Assembly: GCA_017459075.1 (NCBI GenBank)
Contig: JAFUDQ010000007.1
Span: forward strand, 1-64,000
Origin: Bacteroidales bacterium
GTDB taxonomy: Bacteria > Bacteroidota > Bacteroidia > Bacteroidales > UBA932
DNA length: 64,000 bases
Reading direction: 5' to 3'
Shown: in pieces, positions 25,408 through 34,203 of the stretch
Position numbering within the stretch: position 1 is the stretch's first letter
Layout: each line of letters starts with the position of its first letter
Notes under the pieces: model-generated
What the model saw: only the letters and a program-made list of their open reading frames with translations
What the model was told of the DNA's origin: nothing
Databases searched by the model: none
Position numbers and translations under genes: made by a program

Positions 25408-25453
25408 CGTTTTTTTAAAACGATGTAGGTATATTTGCTTGTTAAAAACGTTT
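25408..25453 (+). promoter_or_regulatory. Starch-locus promoter with two CG-type palindromes
   Basis: The -7 box TATATTTG is at 25430-25437. CGTTTT/AAAACG (25408-25422) overlaps the -33 area and a palindrome with core AAACGTTT (25446-25453) sits at the transcript start, 8 bases before the ATG of the MFS gene. CG-centred palindromes of this kind are typical of LacI/GalR repressors. A similar site is at 58298-58309. Confidence 0.55.
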
Positions 25454-25461
25454 AAGAGACG

Positions 25462-26838
25462 ATGAAACGTAAACCTAAATTATCATTCTGGCAGATATGG
25501 AACCTCAGTTTCGGGTTCCTGGGAGTCCAGATTGGCTATTCACTGCAGAACAGCAATACCTCCGGAATGCTCAAGTCATTCGGAGCAGACCTCAGCAGCC
25601 TCAGTCTTTTCTGGCTGGCAGCCCCGCTTGCAGGGCTTGTTGTGCAGCCCATTATCGGTATGTTCTCCGATGGTACATGGACTAAACTTGGCCGCAGGCG
25701 CCCTTACATCCTTCTGGGTGCCGTGATATCAACCATAGCGCTGATTCTAATGCCTAACTGCCCCAGCCTGCTGGCCTTTGCGCCGCTGCTGATGGGTGCC
25801 CTTGTGTTCCTTTTCATGGACCTTTCGTTCAATATCACCATGCAGCCTTTCAGGGCCCTGGTTACCGATATGCTGGACGACAGTCAGAAAACCCAGGGCT
25901 TCGTAGTCCAGACCTTCCTTATCAACCTTGGTTCCGTAATCGGAGCTTTGCTTCCACTCATCATGACCAATGTCTTTGGTGCATCGGACGAGGAGGTGCC
26001 CGGACAGGCAATGCAGCACGTTGCATGGTCATATTACGCAGGTGCAGCCATCCTCTTCCTCTCTGTGCTTGTAACCGTTTTCAAGGTTAAGGAATATCCT
26101 CCCAAGGAGTTCGCAGAATACAGTGCGGCGGAAGGTCAGGAAGCTGCTCCGGCAGAGCCCAAAAAGAGCTTCTGGCAGCTTCTGAAGACCACTCCCAAGA
26201 CTATGATTCAGCTTGGCGTAGTACAGTTCTTCTCATGGGCGGCCCTCTTCCTTATGTGGAATTATCTTCAGCCCCTTGTAACGCGCGCCTTCATTTCAGA
26301 CAGCGCAGTGCTCAACGGTGAGGCCCAGACCTGGACCGGCGTCCTGAACGCCGTATATCCGGTATCGGCTTGTATAATTTCCCTCCTTATGACAAGGCTT
26401 GCCGCTAAGTACGGAAACAAGACAGTCTATGCCCTCTGCCTTCTGTGCGGCGCCGTAGGCTATGCCTCCCTGGCTTTCTGCACTGGCAAGGTGGCCATGA
26501 TTTTCCCTATGATTCTTATAGGTATCGCGTGGGCAGGCGTGCTCGCAATGCCTTATTCAATACTTTCCCGCGCCATTGACGCACGAAGCAGCGGTGCCTA
26601 CATGGGCATCTTCAACTTCACCGTTACCATCCCTCAGATCTGCATGGGTCTTCTGGGTGGTGTGATGGTAAGCCTGCTCCGCGGCGTGCTCGTACCCGGC
26701 GGAAAGGCTGTTTACGAGAGTCTTGACACTGTTTCCAAGGCTCATGCAGACAGCACGGTAGCTGTAGGAATGTTCATCATCGCCGCAATCTTCATGGCAA
26801 TGGGCAGCATCGCCGTAAGATTCGTGAAAGAGAAATAA
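25462..26838 (+). CDS. MFS (GPH/SLC45-like) maltodextrin-type transporter
   Basis: A 458-residue 12-TM carrier. KLSFWQIWNLSFGFLGVQIG, the loop SDGTWTKLGRRRPYI and FNITMQPFRALVTDM match the sugar-specific MFS branch that includes plant sucrose carriers and bacteroidete maltose transporters. First gene of the starch locus, 36 bases before susC, so it most likely imports maltose or maltodextrins from the periplasm. Substrate is inferred from context. Confidence 0.85.
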   Translation: MKRKPKLSFWQIWNLSFGFLGVQIGYSLQNSNTSGMLKSFGADLSSLSLFWLAAPLAGLVVQPIIGMFSDGTWTKLGRRRPYILLGAVISTIALILMPNCPSLLAFAPLLMGALVFLFMDLSFNITMQPFRALVTDMLDDSQKTQGFVVQTFLINLGSVIGALLPLIMTNVFGASDEEVPGQAMQHVAWSYYAGAAILFLSVLVTVFKVKEYPPKEFAEYSAAEGQEAAPAEPKKSFWQLLKTTPKTMIQLGVVQFFSWAALFLMWNYLQPLVTRAFISDSAVLNGEAQTWTGVLNAVYPVSACIISLLMTRLAAKYGNKTVYALCLLCGAVGYASLAFCTGKVAMIFPMILIGIAWAGVLAMPYSILSRAIDARSSGAYMGIFNFTVTIPQICMGLLGGVMVSLLRGVLVPGGKAVYESLDTVSKAHADSTVAVGMFIIAAIFMAMGSIAVRFVKEK

Positions 26839-26874
26839 CTAATACTAATTCAAATAATAAAAACTACACTCCAA

Positions 26875-29800
26875 ATGAAAAAGATTCTAACCGCAGTAGT
26901 TGTCCTGCTCACAAGCCTGGCTGCTACTACTATGTCCGCCCAGGGTGGATATCAGGTTAAGGGAGTCGTGGTCGACGCAATGGGTCCTGTAATCGGTGCA
27001 ACCGTACTGGAGCAGGGAACCACAAACGGTACTTCTACCGGTTTGGACGGAGACTACGTACTCAACGTCTCTTCGGCGGATGCAACCGTAGTTTTCAGCT
27101 GCATCGGTTATTCCACCTTGACATTCAAGGCATCGGAAGTTCCTGCAACTGTAACCTTCGCAGAGGATGAAAACTTCCTCAATGAAGTGGTTGTCATCGG
27201 TTACGGTACTGTCAAGAAGAACGACATGACAGGTTCCGTTACCGCCATCAAGACAGAAGAAATCAACAGAGGTGCAATCGTTTCCACCCAGGACATGCTC
27301 AAGGGTAAGGTTGCAGGTCTGCAGATTATCTCCGGTGACGGCCGTCCCGGTGCAGGTTCCACCATCCGTATCCGCGGAGCTGCATCCCTTAACGCATCCA
27401 ACAACCCTCTTATCGTTATCGACGGCGTTCCGCTAGCAGATAACGCTGGTGAAGGTATGACCAACCCTCTTGAGGCTGTCAACTCAAACGATATCGAGAG
27501 CTTCACTGTCCTCAAGGATGCTTCTTCCGCAGCAATCTACGGTTCACGTGCATCAAACGGTGTCATCATCATCACAACCAAGAAGGGAACTGGTACCGAC
27601 GGCGAGCCCAAGATTTCTTACAACGGCAGCTTCAGCCTTTCACACAATGTCAACAAACTTGACATTATGAATGCCGATGAGTACAGGAATTTCGTTTATG
27701 CTACCTATCCTGCTGATACTGACAACGGTGCCGGTTTCCGCAACAAGCTTGGTCATTATAACACCAACTGGTATGACCAGATTTTCCGTACCGCCCTTGC
27801 CCAGGACCACAACCTCAGCGCTTACGGCACACTGAAAGGGCTGCCTTACCGCCTCTCCTTCGGTTATCTTGGTCAGGAAGGTACCCTCAAGACCTCTTAT
27901 TATAAGAAAGGTACCATCGACCTCTCCCTCAGTCCCAAGTTCCTTGACGACCATCTTTCAGTAAACCTCAACGGCAAGGGTGTCTTCACACAGGAAGACA
28001 AGGCCGATGGTGGCGCAGTTGGCACAGCAGCCTTCTACAACCCTACAATGCCTGTTTACGCATACGATGCAAGAGGCCAGGTTGACTATACAACCACCAA
28101 CGGCTGGTTCAACTATGGTAACGGTTCCGGTGATGCCTTCACCCCTGACAACCTTGCAGCAGCCAACCCTCTGGATATGCTCTATGGCAACCGTGACCTC
28201 GCCAAGGCTTACCGCTTCATCGGCAATGCACAGTTCGACTATAAGCTCCACGGCTTCGAAGACCTCCGCTTCAACCTGAACCTTGGTCTTGATATGTCCC
28301 ACACCAACGGCAAAGTTGGTTCCCTCCCCGGTTCCTACAATGCTTACAAGGATACAGAGAACCCCCGCATTGGCCAGTACACAGACTGGTTCCACCTCAG
28401 GAGCAACGCCCTTCTGGAGTTCTATGCAAACTACAACCATGAGTTCGGCAAACACCATGTAGATGTTATGGCAGGTTACTCCTGGCAGCATTTCTATGGC
28501 AAGGACCGCGACGTTTCCAAGTTCAATGTAACCAACGAGATTAAACTCAATGTCGGTGAAACCGCTATCGAGCGCTATCCTTACTGGAAGACAGAGAACT
28601 ACCTTGTTTCCTTCTACGGCCGTATCAATTACTCATACGACTCACGTTACCTCCTCACCTTCACACTCCGTGACGATGGTTCTTCACGTTTCTCTCCTGA
28701 TACCCGCTGGGGTCTCTTCCCTTCAGCAGCTCTGGCATGGAACGTTAAGCAGGAGCACTTCCTGAAGGATGTAAACCTTCTGTCTGCCCTCAAGTTCCGT
28801 GCATCATGGGGTCAGACCGGTCAGCAGGAAATCGGTTCCAACTATCCTTACCTTGCTTCTTATTACCTTTCAACCGACGTTTACCACAGGTATAACATGG
28901 GTGGCAATTCATATGCATTCGTTCTCTCCCCGGGAGCTTATGACCCGGACATCAAGTGGGAGACCACCACAACCTACAACGCCGGTTTGGACTTCGGCTT
29001 CCTCTCTGACCGCATCACCGGTAGCGTGGATGTTTACCGCCGTGACACCAAGGACCTCCTGAACACCGTTCTTACTCCTATGGGTGCAAACTTTGGTAAC
29101 TCCCTCCTTACCAACATCGGTTCAATGCGCAACCAGGGTGTCGAGTTCGCACTGAATGTAATTCCTGTCGAGACTGACGACATGTCCCTCTCACTCGGCT
29201 TCAACGGTACATTCCAGAATATCGAATTCACCAAGCTGAATAATACCGACGATCCTAATTACGCTATCGAGACCAGCGGAATCAGCGGCGGTACCGGTAA
29301 CACCATCGCCCGCCACATGGTAGGCTATGCTCCTTTCACCTTCTATCCTTACAAACAGCTCTATGACCACACTGGCAAACCTATCCAGAACGGTTTCGTA
29401 GATATGGACGGTGACGGTGAAATCACAACCGCAGACCGCTACATGAGCGACAAGAGCCCTAATCCGGACTTCTTCTACGGTGTAAACCTCAAGTTCTCTT
29501 ACAAGAACTGGGACTTCGGCTTCAACGGCCACGGCTCAGTAGGCAACTGGGTATTCAACAACGTCAAGGGCGGCGGCTCTTCTGCAAACTATGTTGCAGC
29601 CAACGTTTCCGTTGACAACTACCTCAGGTATGTAAAGGAGACCGGCTTCACAGGAACCAACTCAATCGAGCAGTACACAACCGACCTCTTCCTTGAGGAT
29701 GCTTCCTTCTTCCGCGTAGACGACATCAACCTTGGTTACACCTTCCCTGAGTTCAAATGCTGGAAGAACGCCAAGCTTCGTCTTGCCCTCTCTGTCCAGA

Positions 29801-29922
29801 ACGTATTCGTTATCACGAACTACAGCGGCCTGGATCCTGAGATTCCGAGCGAGAACGGTGTGGATTCATCAATCTGGCCCCGTCCCCGTACCTATTCACT
29901 CCGTGTAAATCTTAACTTCTAG
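26875..29922 (+). CDS. susC: SusC-like TonB-dependent transporter
   Basis: A 1015-residue outer-membrane transporter: signal peptide (1-22), CarboxypepD_reg-like domain (about 26-100; GVVVDAMGPVIGATV), the SusC signature VVVIGYGTVKKNDMTGSV before the plug (about 105-230, with STIRIRGAASLNASNNPLIV), and a 22-strand barrel ending in LRVNLNF. With SusD it forms the lidded importer for oligosaccharides; the surrounding amylases point to starch breakdown products. It ends 11 bases before the susD start. Confidence 0.95.
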   Translation: MKKILTAVVVLLTSLAATTMSAQGGYQVKGVVVDAMGPVIGATVLEQGTTNGTSTGLDGDYVLNVSSADATVVFSCIGYSTLTFKASEVPATVTFAEDENFLNEVVVIGYGTVKKNDMTGSVTAIKTEEINRGAIVSTQDMLKGKVAGLQIISGDGRPGAGSTIRIRGAASLNASNNPLIVIDGVPLADNAGEGMTNPLEAVNSNDIESFTVLKDASSAAIYGSRASNGVIIITTKKGTGTDGEPKISYNGSFSLSHNVNKLDIMNADEYRNFVYATYPADTDNGAGFRNKLGHYNTNWYDQIFRTALAQDHNLSAYGTLKGLPYRLSFGYLGQEGTLKTSYYKKGTIDLSLSPKFLDDHLSVNLNGKGVFTQEDKADGGAVGTAAFYNPTMPVYAYDARGQVDYTTTNGWFNYGNGSGDAFTPDNLAAANPLDMLYGNRDLAKAYRFIGNAQFDYKLHGFEDLRFNLNLGLDMSHTNGKVGSLPGSYNAYKDTENPRIGQYTDWFHLRSNALLEFYANYNHEFGKHHVDVMAGYSWQHFYGKDRDVSKFNVTNEIKLNVGETAIERYPYWKTENYLVSFYGRINYSYDSRYLLTFTLRDDGSSRFSPDTRWGLFPSAALAWNVKQEHFLKDVNLLSALKFRASWGQTGQQEIGSNYPYLASYYLSTDVYHRYNMGGNSYAFVLSPGAYDPDIKWETTTTYNAGLDFGFLSDRITGSVDVYRRDTKDLLNTVLTPMGANFGNSLLTNIGSMRNQGVEFALNVIPVETDDMSLSLGFNGTFQNIEFTKLNNTDDPNYAIETSGISGGTGNTIARHMVGYAPFTFYPYKQLYDHTGKPIQNGFVDMDGDGEITTADRYMSDKSPNPDFFYGVNLKFSYKNWDFGFNGHGSVGNWVFNNVKGGGSSANYVAANVSVDNYLRYVKETGFTGTNSIEQYTTDLFLEDASFFRVDDINLGYTFPEFKCWKNAKLRLALSVQNVFVITNYSGLDPEIPSENGVDSSIWPRPRTYSLRVNLNF

Positions 29923-29926
29923 GAGG
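29921..29926 (+). promoter_or_regulatory. Shine-Dalgarno site of susD
   Basis: A full AGGAGG begins in the susC stop codon and stands 7 bases before ATG 29934. This is rare in this genome type and favours 29934 over the ATG at 29928, which is only one base away from it. Confidence 0.65.
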
Positions 29927-29933
29927 AATGACA

Positions 29934-31574
29934 ATGAAAAAGATATACTACATACTTGCAACAGCAGTTACTACAGTTCTTTTTGCAGCCTGCACAAAAG
30001 ACCTTAACACTCTGCCGCTGAACCCGACCGATACTACGTCCGAGACTGCTTACACCGCTCAGGAGGATTCATATCTGTCCGGTCTTGCAAAGATTTACTT
30101 CCAGTTCGTTTCCAACGATCTTACAGACCTCCAGCTCAGCGACGGTGGTGCATCGGAGCTTATCCGTGCATACTGGAGCCTGAACGAGGTTTCTACAGAC
30201 GCTGCAAAATGCGCATGGAACGGTGATGCATGGGTTGCCGCAGTCAACACCAACACCTGGTCAGACGCCAACAACGATGCTTCTTACGCCGTTTATGTAC
30301 GTACAATGCAGGGCGTTACCTTCGTAAACGAGTTCCTCCGCCAGACCACTGACTCCAAGCTCAGTGACCGTGGCTGCTCGGAGGCCGTAAAGGCAAGCGT
30401 AGCTGCAATGCGCGCAGAGGCTCGTTTCCTCCGTGCTTACTTCTATTGGATGGCGATGGATGTATTCGGCGCCGTTCCTTTCACAACTGAGGATTCACCC
30501 TTCGGTGCCGTTAACCCGGAGCAGGCTACCCGCGCAGAGGTCTTCCAGTACATCGTAGATGAACTGACTGACCTTGCATCAGACGGCAGCGCCCTGCCCG
30601 CAGCACGCACCAACTATCCCCGTGCAGACAAAGGTTCAGCCCTCGGTCTCCTTGCCCGTGTTTACCTCAATGCAGAGGTTTACAGCGGCACCCCTATGTG
30701 GGCAGAGGCAAAGGCTACCTGCGACCGTATTTTCTCAATGGGTTACGATGTAGCAAGCAACTATGCCGATGTTTTCCGTGGCGACAACGGCCAGAATCCC
30801 GACGTCCTCAAGGAAATGCTTTGGGCAGTTGACTACAATGCAGACAACACCCAGACTTACGGTGGCACCACCCTTCTTACCTTCGCAGCCATCGCTTCCG
30901 ACGATGTTACCGATTCAAGCCACCTCAATGGCGTGAACGGCGGCTGGGGCGGTATGCGTGTCCCTTATGACTATGTAGAGAAGTACTTCAGGGTATCCGG
31001 CCAGGATTATGGTACAGGCGAATACACCATTACCGACAAGCGTGGCCAGTTCTTCTACATCAACGGCCGCAGCGAGGTTATTGAAGACCTCTCCAAGTTC
31101 CTTGAGGGCTGGAGCTGCTTCAAGTACAACAACATTCCTCACGACAAGACCGCAGAGCAGTTCAACGAGACCGCAAAAATCAAGGGCTTCAGCGACATCG
31201 ACTTCCCTATGATCCGTCTCGGAGAAATCATCCTTATCTATGCAGAGGCCTGCATGCACACAAACAATGCTTCCGCAGCTCTTCCTTATCTTAAGAAGCT
31301 CTCTGACCGTGCCGGCGTTGCAGCTCCTACAGAGATTACCCAGGACTTCCTGGTAGCAGAGCGCGCACGTGAGCTTATGTGGGAAGGACACCGCAGGACG
31401 GACCTTATCCGTTTCGGTCTCTACAATTCCTCTTCATTCCTGTGGCCTTGGAAGGGCAATTCAATGCTTGGTCAGGGCTTTGACTCTCATCTTAATATCT
31501 TTGCAGTTCCCGCTTCCGAGCTCGGCTCCAACCCTAATCTGAAGCAGAACCCTGGTTACGGAAAACAGCAATAA
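29934..31574 (+). CDS. susD: SusD-like surface starch-binding lipoprotein
   Basis: A 546-residue lipoprotein (MKKIYYILATAVTTVLFAAC, Cys 20) with the SusD/RagB TPR-based fold: the early LPLNPTDTTSETAY region, MRAEARFLRAYFYWMAMDVFGAVPF, ADKGSALGLLARVYLNAEVY and the C-terminal RARELMWEGHRRTDLIRFG. It caps SusC and captures the glycan. Immediately downstream of susC with a strong ribosome-binding site, in keeping with equal or higher expression. Confidence 0.95.
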   Translation: MKKIYYILATAVTTVLFAACTKDLNTLPLNPTDTTSETAYTAQEDSYLSGLAKIYFQFVSNDLTDLQLSDGGASELIRAYWSLNEVSTDAAKCAWNGDAWVAAVNTNTWSDANNDASYAVYVRTMQGVTFVNEFLRQTTDSKLSDRGCSEAVKASVAAMRAEARFLRAYFYWMAMDVFGAVPFTTEDSPFGAVNPEQATRAEVFQYIVDELTDLASDGSALPAARTNYPRADKGSALGLLARVYLNAEVYSGTPMWAEAKATCDRIFSMGYDVASNYADVFRGDNGQNPDVLKEMLWAVDYNADNTQTYGGTTLLTFAAIASDDVTDSSHLNGVNGGWGGMRVPYDYVEKYFRVSGQDYGTGEYTITDKRGQFFYINGRSEVIEDLSKFLEGWSCFKYNNIPHDKTAEQFNETAKIKGFSDIDFPMIRLGEIILIYAEACMHTNNASAALPYLKKLSDRAGVAAPTEITQDFLVAERARELMWEGHRRTDLIRFGLYNSSSFLWPWKGNSMLGQGFDSHLNIFAVPASELGSNPNLKQNPGYGKQQ

Positions 31575-31586
31575 TAACTGACTACT

Positions 31587-34139
31587 ATGAAAATTAAGAA
31601 ATACATATTGATGATGGCTGCAGCAGTCTTCGGATTTACTGCCTGCCAGAATGAACTGGAAGAGGTTCGCCTTCTGGACCCTTCAGAGGTAGTCGCTCCT
31701 GTTCTGCACGAGATTCCTTCAGAGATTGTCATCACTCCTGACAACATGTCGGAGACCTTCACAATCTCCTGGGACAAGGCATACTTCGGCCAGCCCGTAC
31801 AGTACACATATAATGTTTATGCTACTGGAAACGGCGGCAGCCTTATAAAGCTTTACGGCCCTCTTAAAGACACCAAGGTTGATGTCGTTTATGAAGATTT
31901 CAACCAGCTGGTTACTACCGATGCTGCAAAGGGCGGCCTTGGCCTCATTGCCGGCGAAGAGAATGAAGTATCCTTCACCGTAGGTGCAACCGTAGGTAAC
32001 GGATATCAGACCTTCTACTCAAACTATGCCAATGCAGTGGTTACTCCTACCCAGGCAGAGCGCGTTTACAAGACTGTATGGCTCCCTGGTACAGCCAATG
32101 GCTGGGATCACTCAAAGGCTCAGTTCCTCTTCTGCTACGCAGAGGATGACAACACCTTCGTAGGTACCACAGACTTCGGCGAGGACTTCGCATCCAACCA
32201 GTTCAAACTTACCGGTGCCGCAGCTTGGGGTGACGATACAGGTAACTGGGGTATGGCAGATCCTTCAGCAGCAGCTGAATCAGCCAGCATCACCCTCCTC
32301 AACGGCTCAAATGACAATATCAGCATTTACACAGCCCACAGGTATTACAACTTCACCTTCACAAAGAACGACCTCGTACTCAAGAAGAACGAAGGCTTCG
32401 ACCAGGTTGGTGTGATTGGCCTTAATGGCGACTGGAATACCGATATCGTCATGACCCTCAGCAAGAAGCAGAAATTCTATGCCGACATCGACGCAACCTC
32501 TGACACAGAGTTCAAGTTCCGTCTTGATGCCGCATGGGGTACCAACTGGGGCGGTGACATGGAAGGCCTTGCAAAGGACGGTGCAAACATCGCCGTAAAG
32601 GCCGGTCAGTACCGTGTTTACCTTGACCTTAACGACTGGAACAAGCCTACCTGCAAGCTGGATGCTTCAATGTACGGCAAGGACGAGGATGTTGAGGAAC
32701 CTGAACCTCCTGTAACCTACACCGGATGGGGAATTATCGGTGACTTCAACAACTGGGACGGCGACGCTCGCATGACAGAGAAGGGCGGCGTTTGGACAGG
32801 CTACTTCACAAACGTAGAGAACGGTGGCTTCAAGCTCCGTAAGGATGCAGACTGGGCAGAGAACTACGGTGGCAACATGGTATCCCTTGGTGAGCCTTTC
32901 GATGCTGTTGCCGGCGGTGACAACCTGTCTACACCTGCTGCAGGCTTCTACAAGGTAGTCCTTGACCTTAGCGGCGATACTCCCAAGATTACCGTTTCCG
33001 ACGGTACCGTATGGTCACTCATCGGTGTTGGCGGCGACTGGGAGAACGATATCGATATGGAACTGACCGATGGCAAGTGGGTAAGCCCTGCTACAACCAT
33101 CTCCGGTGAGTTCAAGCTCCGTTACAATCACGGTTGGGACGAGAACCGCGGTGGCGCCTTCGTTTCCGTAGGTACTGCATTCACAGCAGAGCCCGGTGGC
33201 TCAAACATCAACGTTCCCGAGGGTGAGTACATAGTTACTTACGATCCTGCTGCAGAGACCATCCTTATTGAGGGAGCCCTTCCTTCAAATACTTGGTCAC
33301 TCATTGGTGTGAATGGCGACTGGAACAACGATATCTTCATGAGCGAGCTTGGTTCAGGCCTTTGGATCAGCCCTGTAGTTGAGTTCGGCGGTGAGTTCAA
33401 ACTCCGCTTCGACCATGGCTGGGATGTAAACCGTGGCGGTACCTTCGAGAAGACCGGTGCACGCTTTGCAGTTACCAACGGCGGCTCCAACATCAATGTT
33501 CCCGACGGTAAGTACCAGATTATCTACAACCCTGCCCTTGAGACAGTTACCGTTAATACAACTGCTTCCAACTGGTCTGTTATCGGTGAGGTAGAGGGTC
33601 ACAGCTGGGATTTCGATATCTATATGAGTGAGGTTAGCAACCAGGTATTCGAGAGCGATGTATTCCGCGCAAACGCTGGCTTCAAGATTCGTTACAACGG
33701 CGGTTGGGATGTTAACCGTGGCGGTACTTTCGCTGCTGACGGAACTGATTTCACAGCAGTTGATGGTGGTAGCAACATTGACCTTGGAGACTACAAGGGA
33801 CAGCTTGTAAAGATTTCTTACAACTTTGTAAGCGAAACACTGAACGTTAAGGTTGCATGGTGTATCATTGGTGAAGTTAACGGCACCTCATGGGGTGAGG
33901 ACTTCGCTATGACAGAAACCTCAAACGGCGTTTGGGAAGGTTCCGTAGTTGTAAATGGTGGCTTCAAGATCCGCAAGAGCGGCAACTGGGACATCAACCG
34001 TGGCGGTACCCTTGCAAGCCTTGGTACAGCATTCTCTGTTACCAACAACGGAGACAACATCAGCGTTCCTGAGACAGGAAAGAGCTACAAGATTGTCTAT
34101 AAGGTGGCTGACGAGACCATAACAGTTACTGAAAACTAA
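31587..34139 (+). CDS. SusE/SusF-like lipoprotein with seven starch-binding-type repeats
   Basis: An 850-residue surface lipoprotein (lipobox GFTAC, Cys 20). Residues 38-155 form the SusE N-terminal domain (FTISWDKAYFG ... YTYNVYAT). Then come seven beta-sandwich units at about 160-268, 272-364, 379-472, 476-563, 570-658, 663-756 and 758-850; units 2-7 share the pattern IGxxGDWNxDI, FKLR or FKIR, W-x-x-N-x-GG and GGxNIxVP. The first unit is more divergent. SusE of B. thetaiotaomicron has two and SusF three such domains, so this protein is a single expanded replacement. The repeats, chiefly the Trp, Lys/Arg and Asn positions, would hold starch at the surface. It occupies the susE/susF place, directly after susD. 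Confidence 0.9.
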   Translation: MKIKKYILMMAAAVFGFTACQNELEEVRLLDPSEVVAPVLHEIPSEIVITPDNMSETFTISWDKAYFGQPVQYTYNVYATGNGGSLIKLYGPLKDTKVDVVYEDFNQLVTTDAAKGGLGLIAGEENEVSFTVGATVGNGYQTFYSNYANAVVTPTQAERVYKTVWLPGTANGWDHSKAQFLFCYAEDDNTFVGTTDFGEDFASNQFKLTGAAAWGDDTGNWGMADPSAAAESASITLLNGSNDNISIYTAHRYYNFTFTKNDLVLKKNEGFDQVGVIGLNGDWNTDIVMTLSKKQKFYADIDATSDTEFKFRLDAAWGTNWGGDMEGLAKDGANIAVKAGQYRVYLDLNDWNKPTCKLDASMYGKDEDVEEPEPPVTYTGWGIIGDFNNWDGDARMTEKGGVWTGYFTNVENGGFKLRKDADWAENYGGNMVSLGEPFDAVAGGDNLSTPAAGFYKVVLDLSGDTPKITVSDGTVWSLIGVGGDWENDIDMELTDGKWVSPATTISGEFKLRYNHGWDENRGGAFVSVGTAFTAEPGGSNINVPEGEYIVTYDPAAETILIEGALPSNTWSLIGVNGDWNNDIFMSELGSGLWISPVVEFGGEFKLRFDHGWDVNRGGTFEKTGARFAVTNGGSNINVPDGKYQIIYNPALETVTVNTTASNWSVIGEVEGHSWDFDIYMSEVSNQVFESDVFRANAGFKIRYNGGWDVNRGGTFAADGTDFTAVDGGSNIDLGDYKGQLVKISYNFVSETLNVKVAWCIIGEVNGTSWGEDFAMTETSNGVWEGSVVVNGGFKIRKSGNWDINRGGTLASLGTAFSVTNNGDNISVPETGKSYKIVYKVADETITVTEN

Positions 34140-34156
34140 ACCTAAACTTCTTTCGG

Positions 34157-34182
34157 GTCGGAGCCCTTGACCGGGCTCCGAC
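34157..34182 (+). terminator. Intercistronic hairpin between susE/F and susG
   Basis: GTCGGAGCCC, loop TTGACC, GGGCTCCGAC: a perfect 10-bp stem, 21 bases before the susG start codon. It lacks a strong T-run. It may act as a partial terminator or protect the 3' end of the susC-susE/F message, lowering susG output. Confidence 0.55.
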
Positions 34183-34203
34183 TTGCTAATTATACTTTTT
34201 GAT

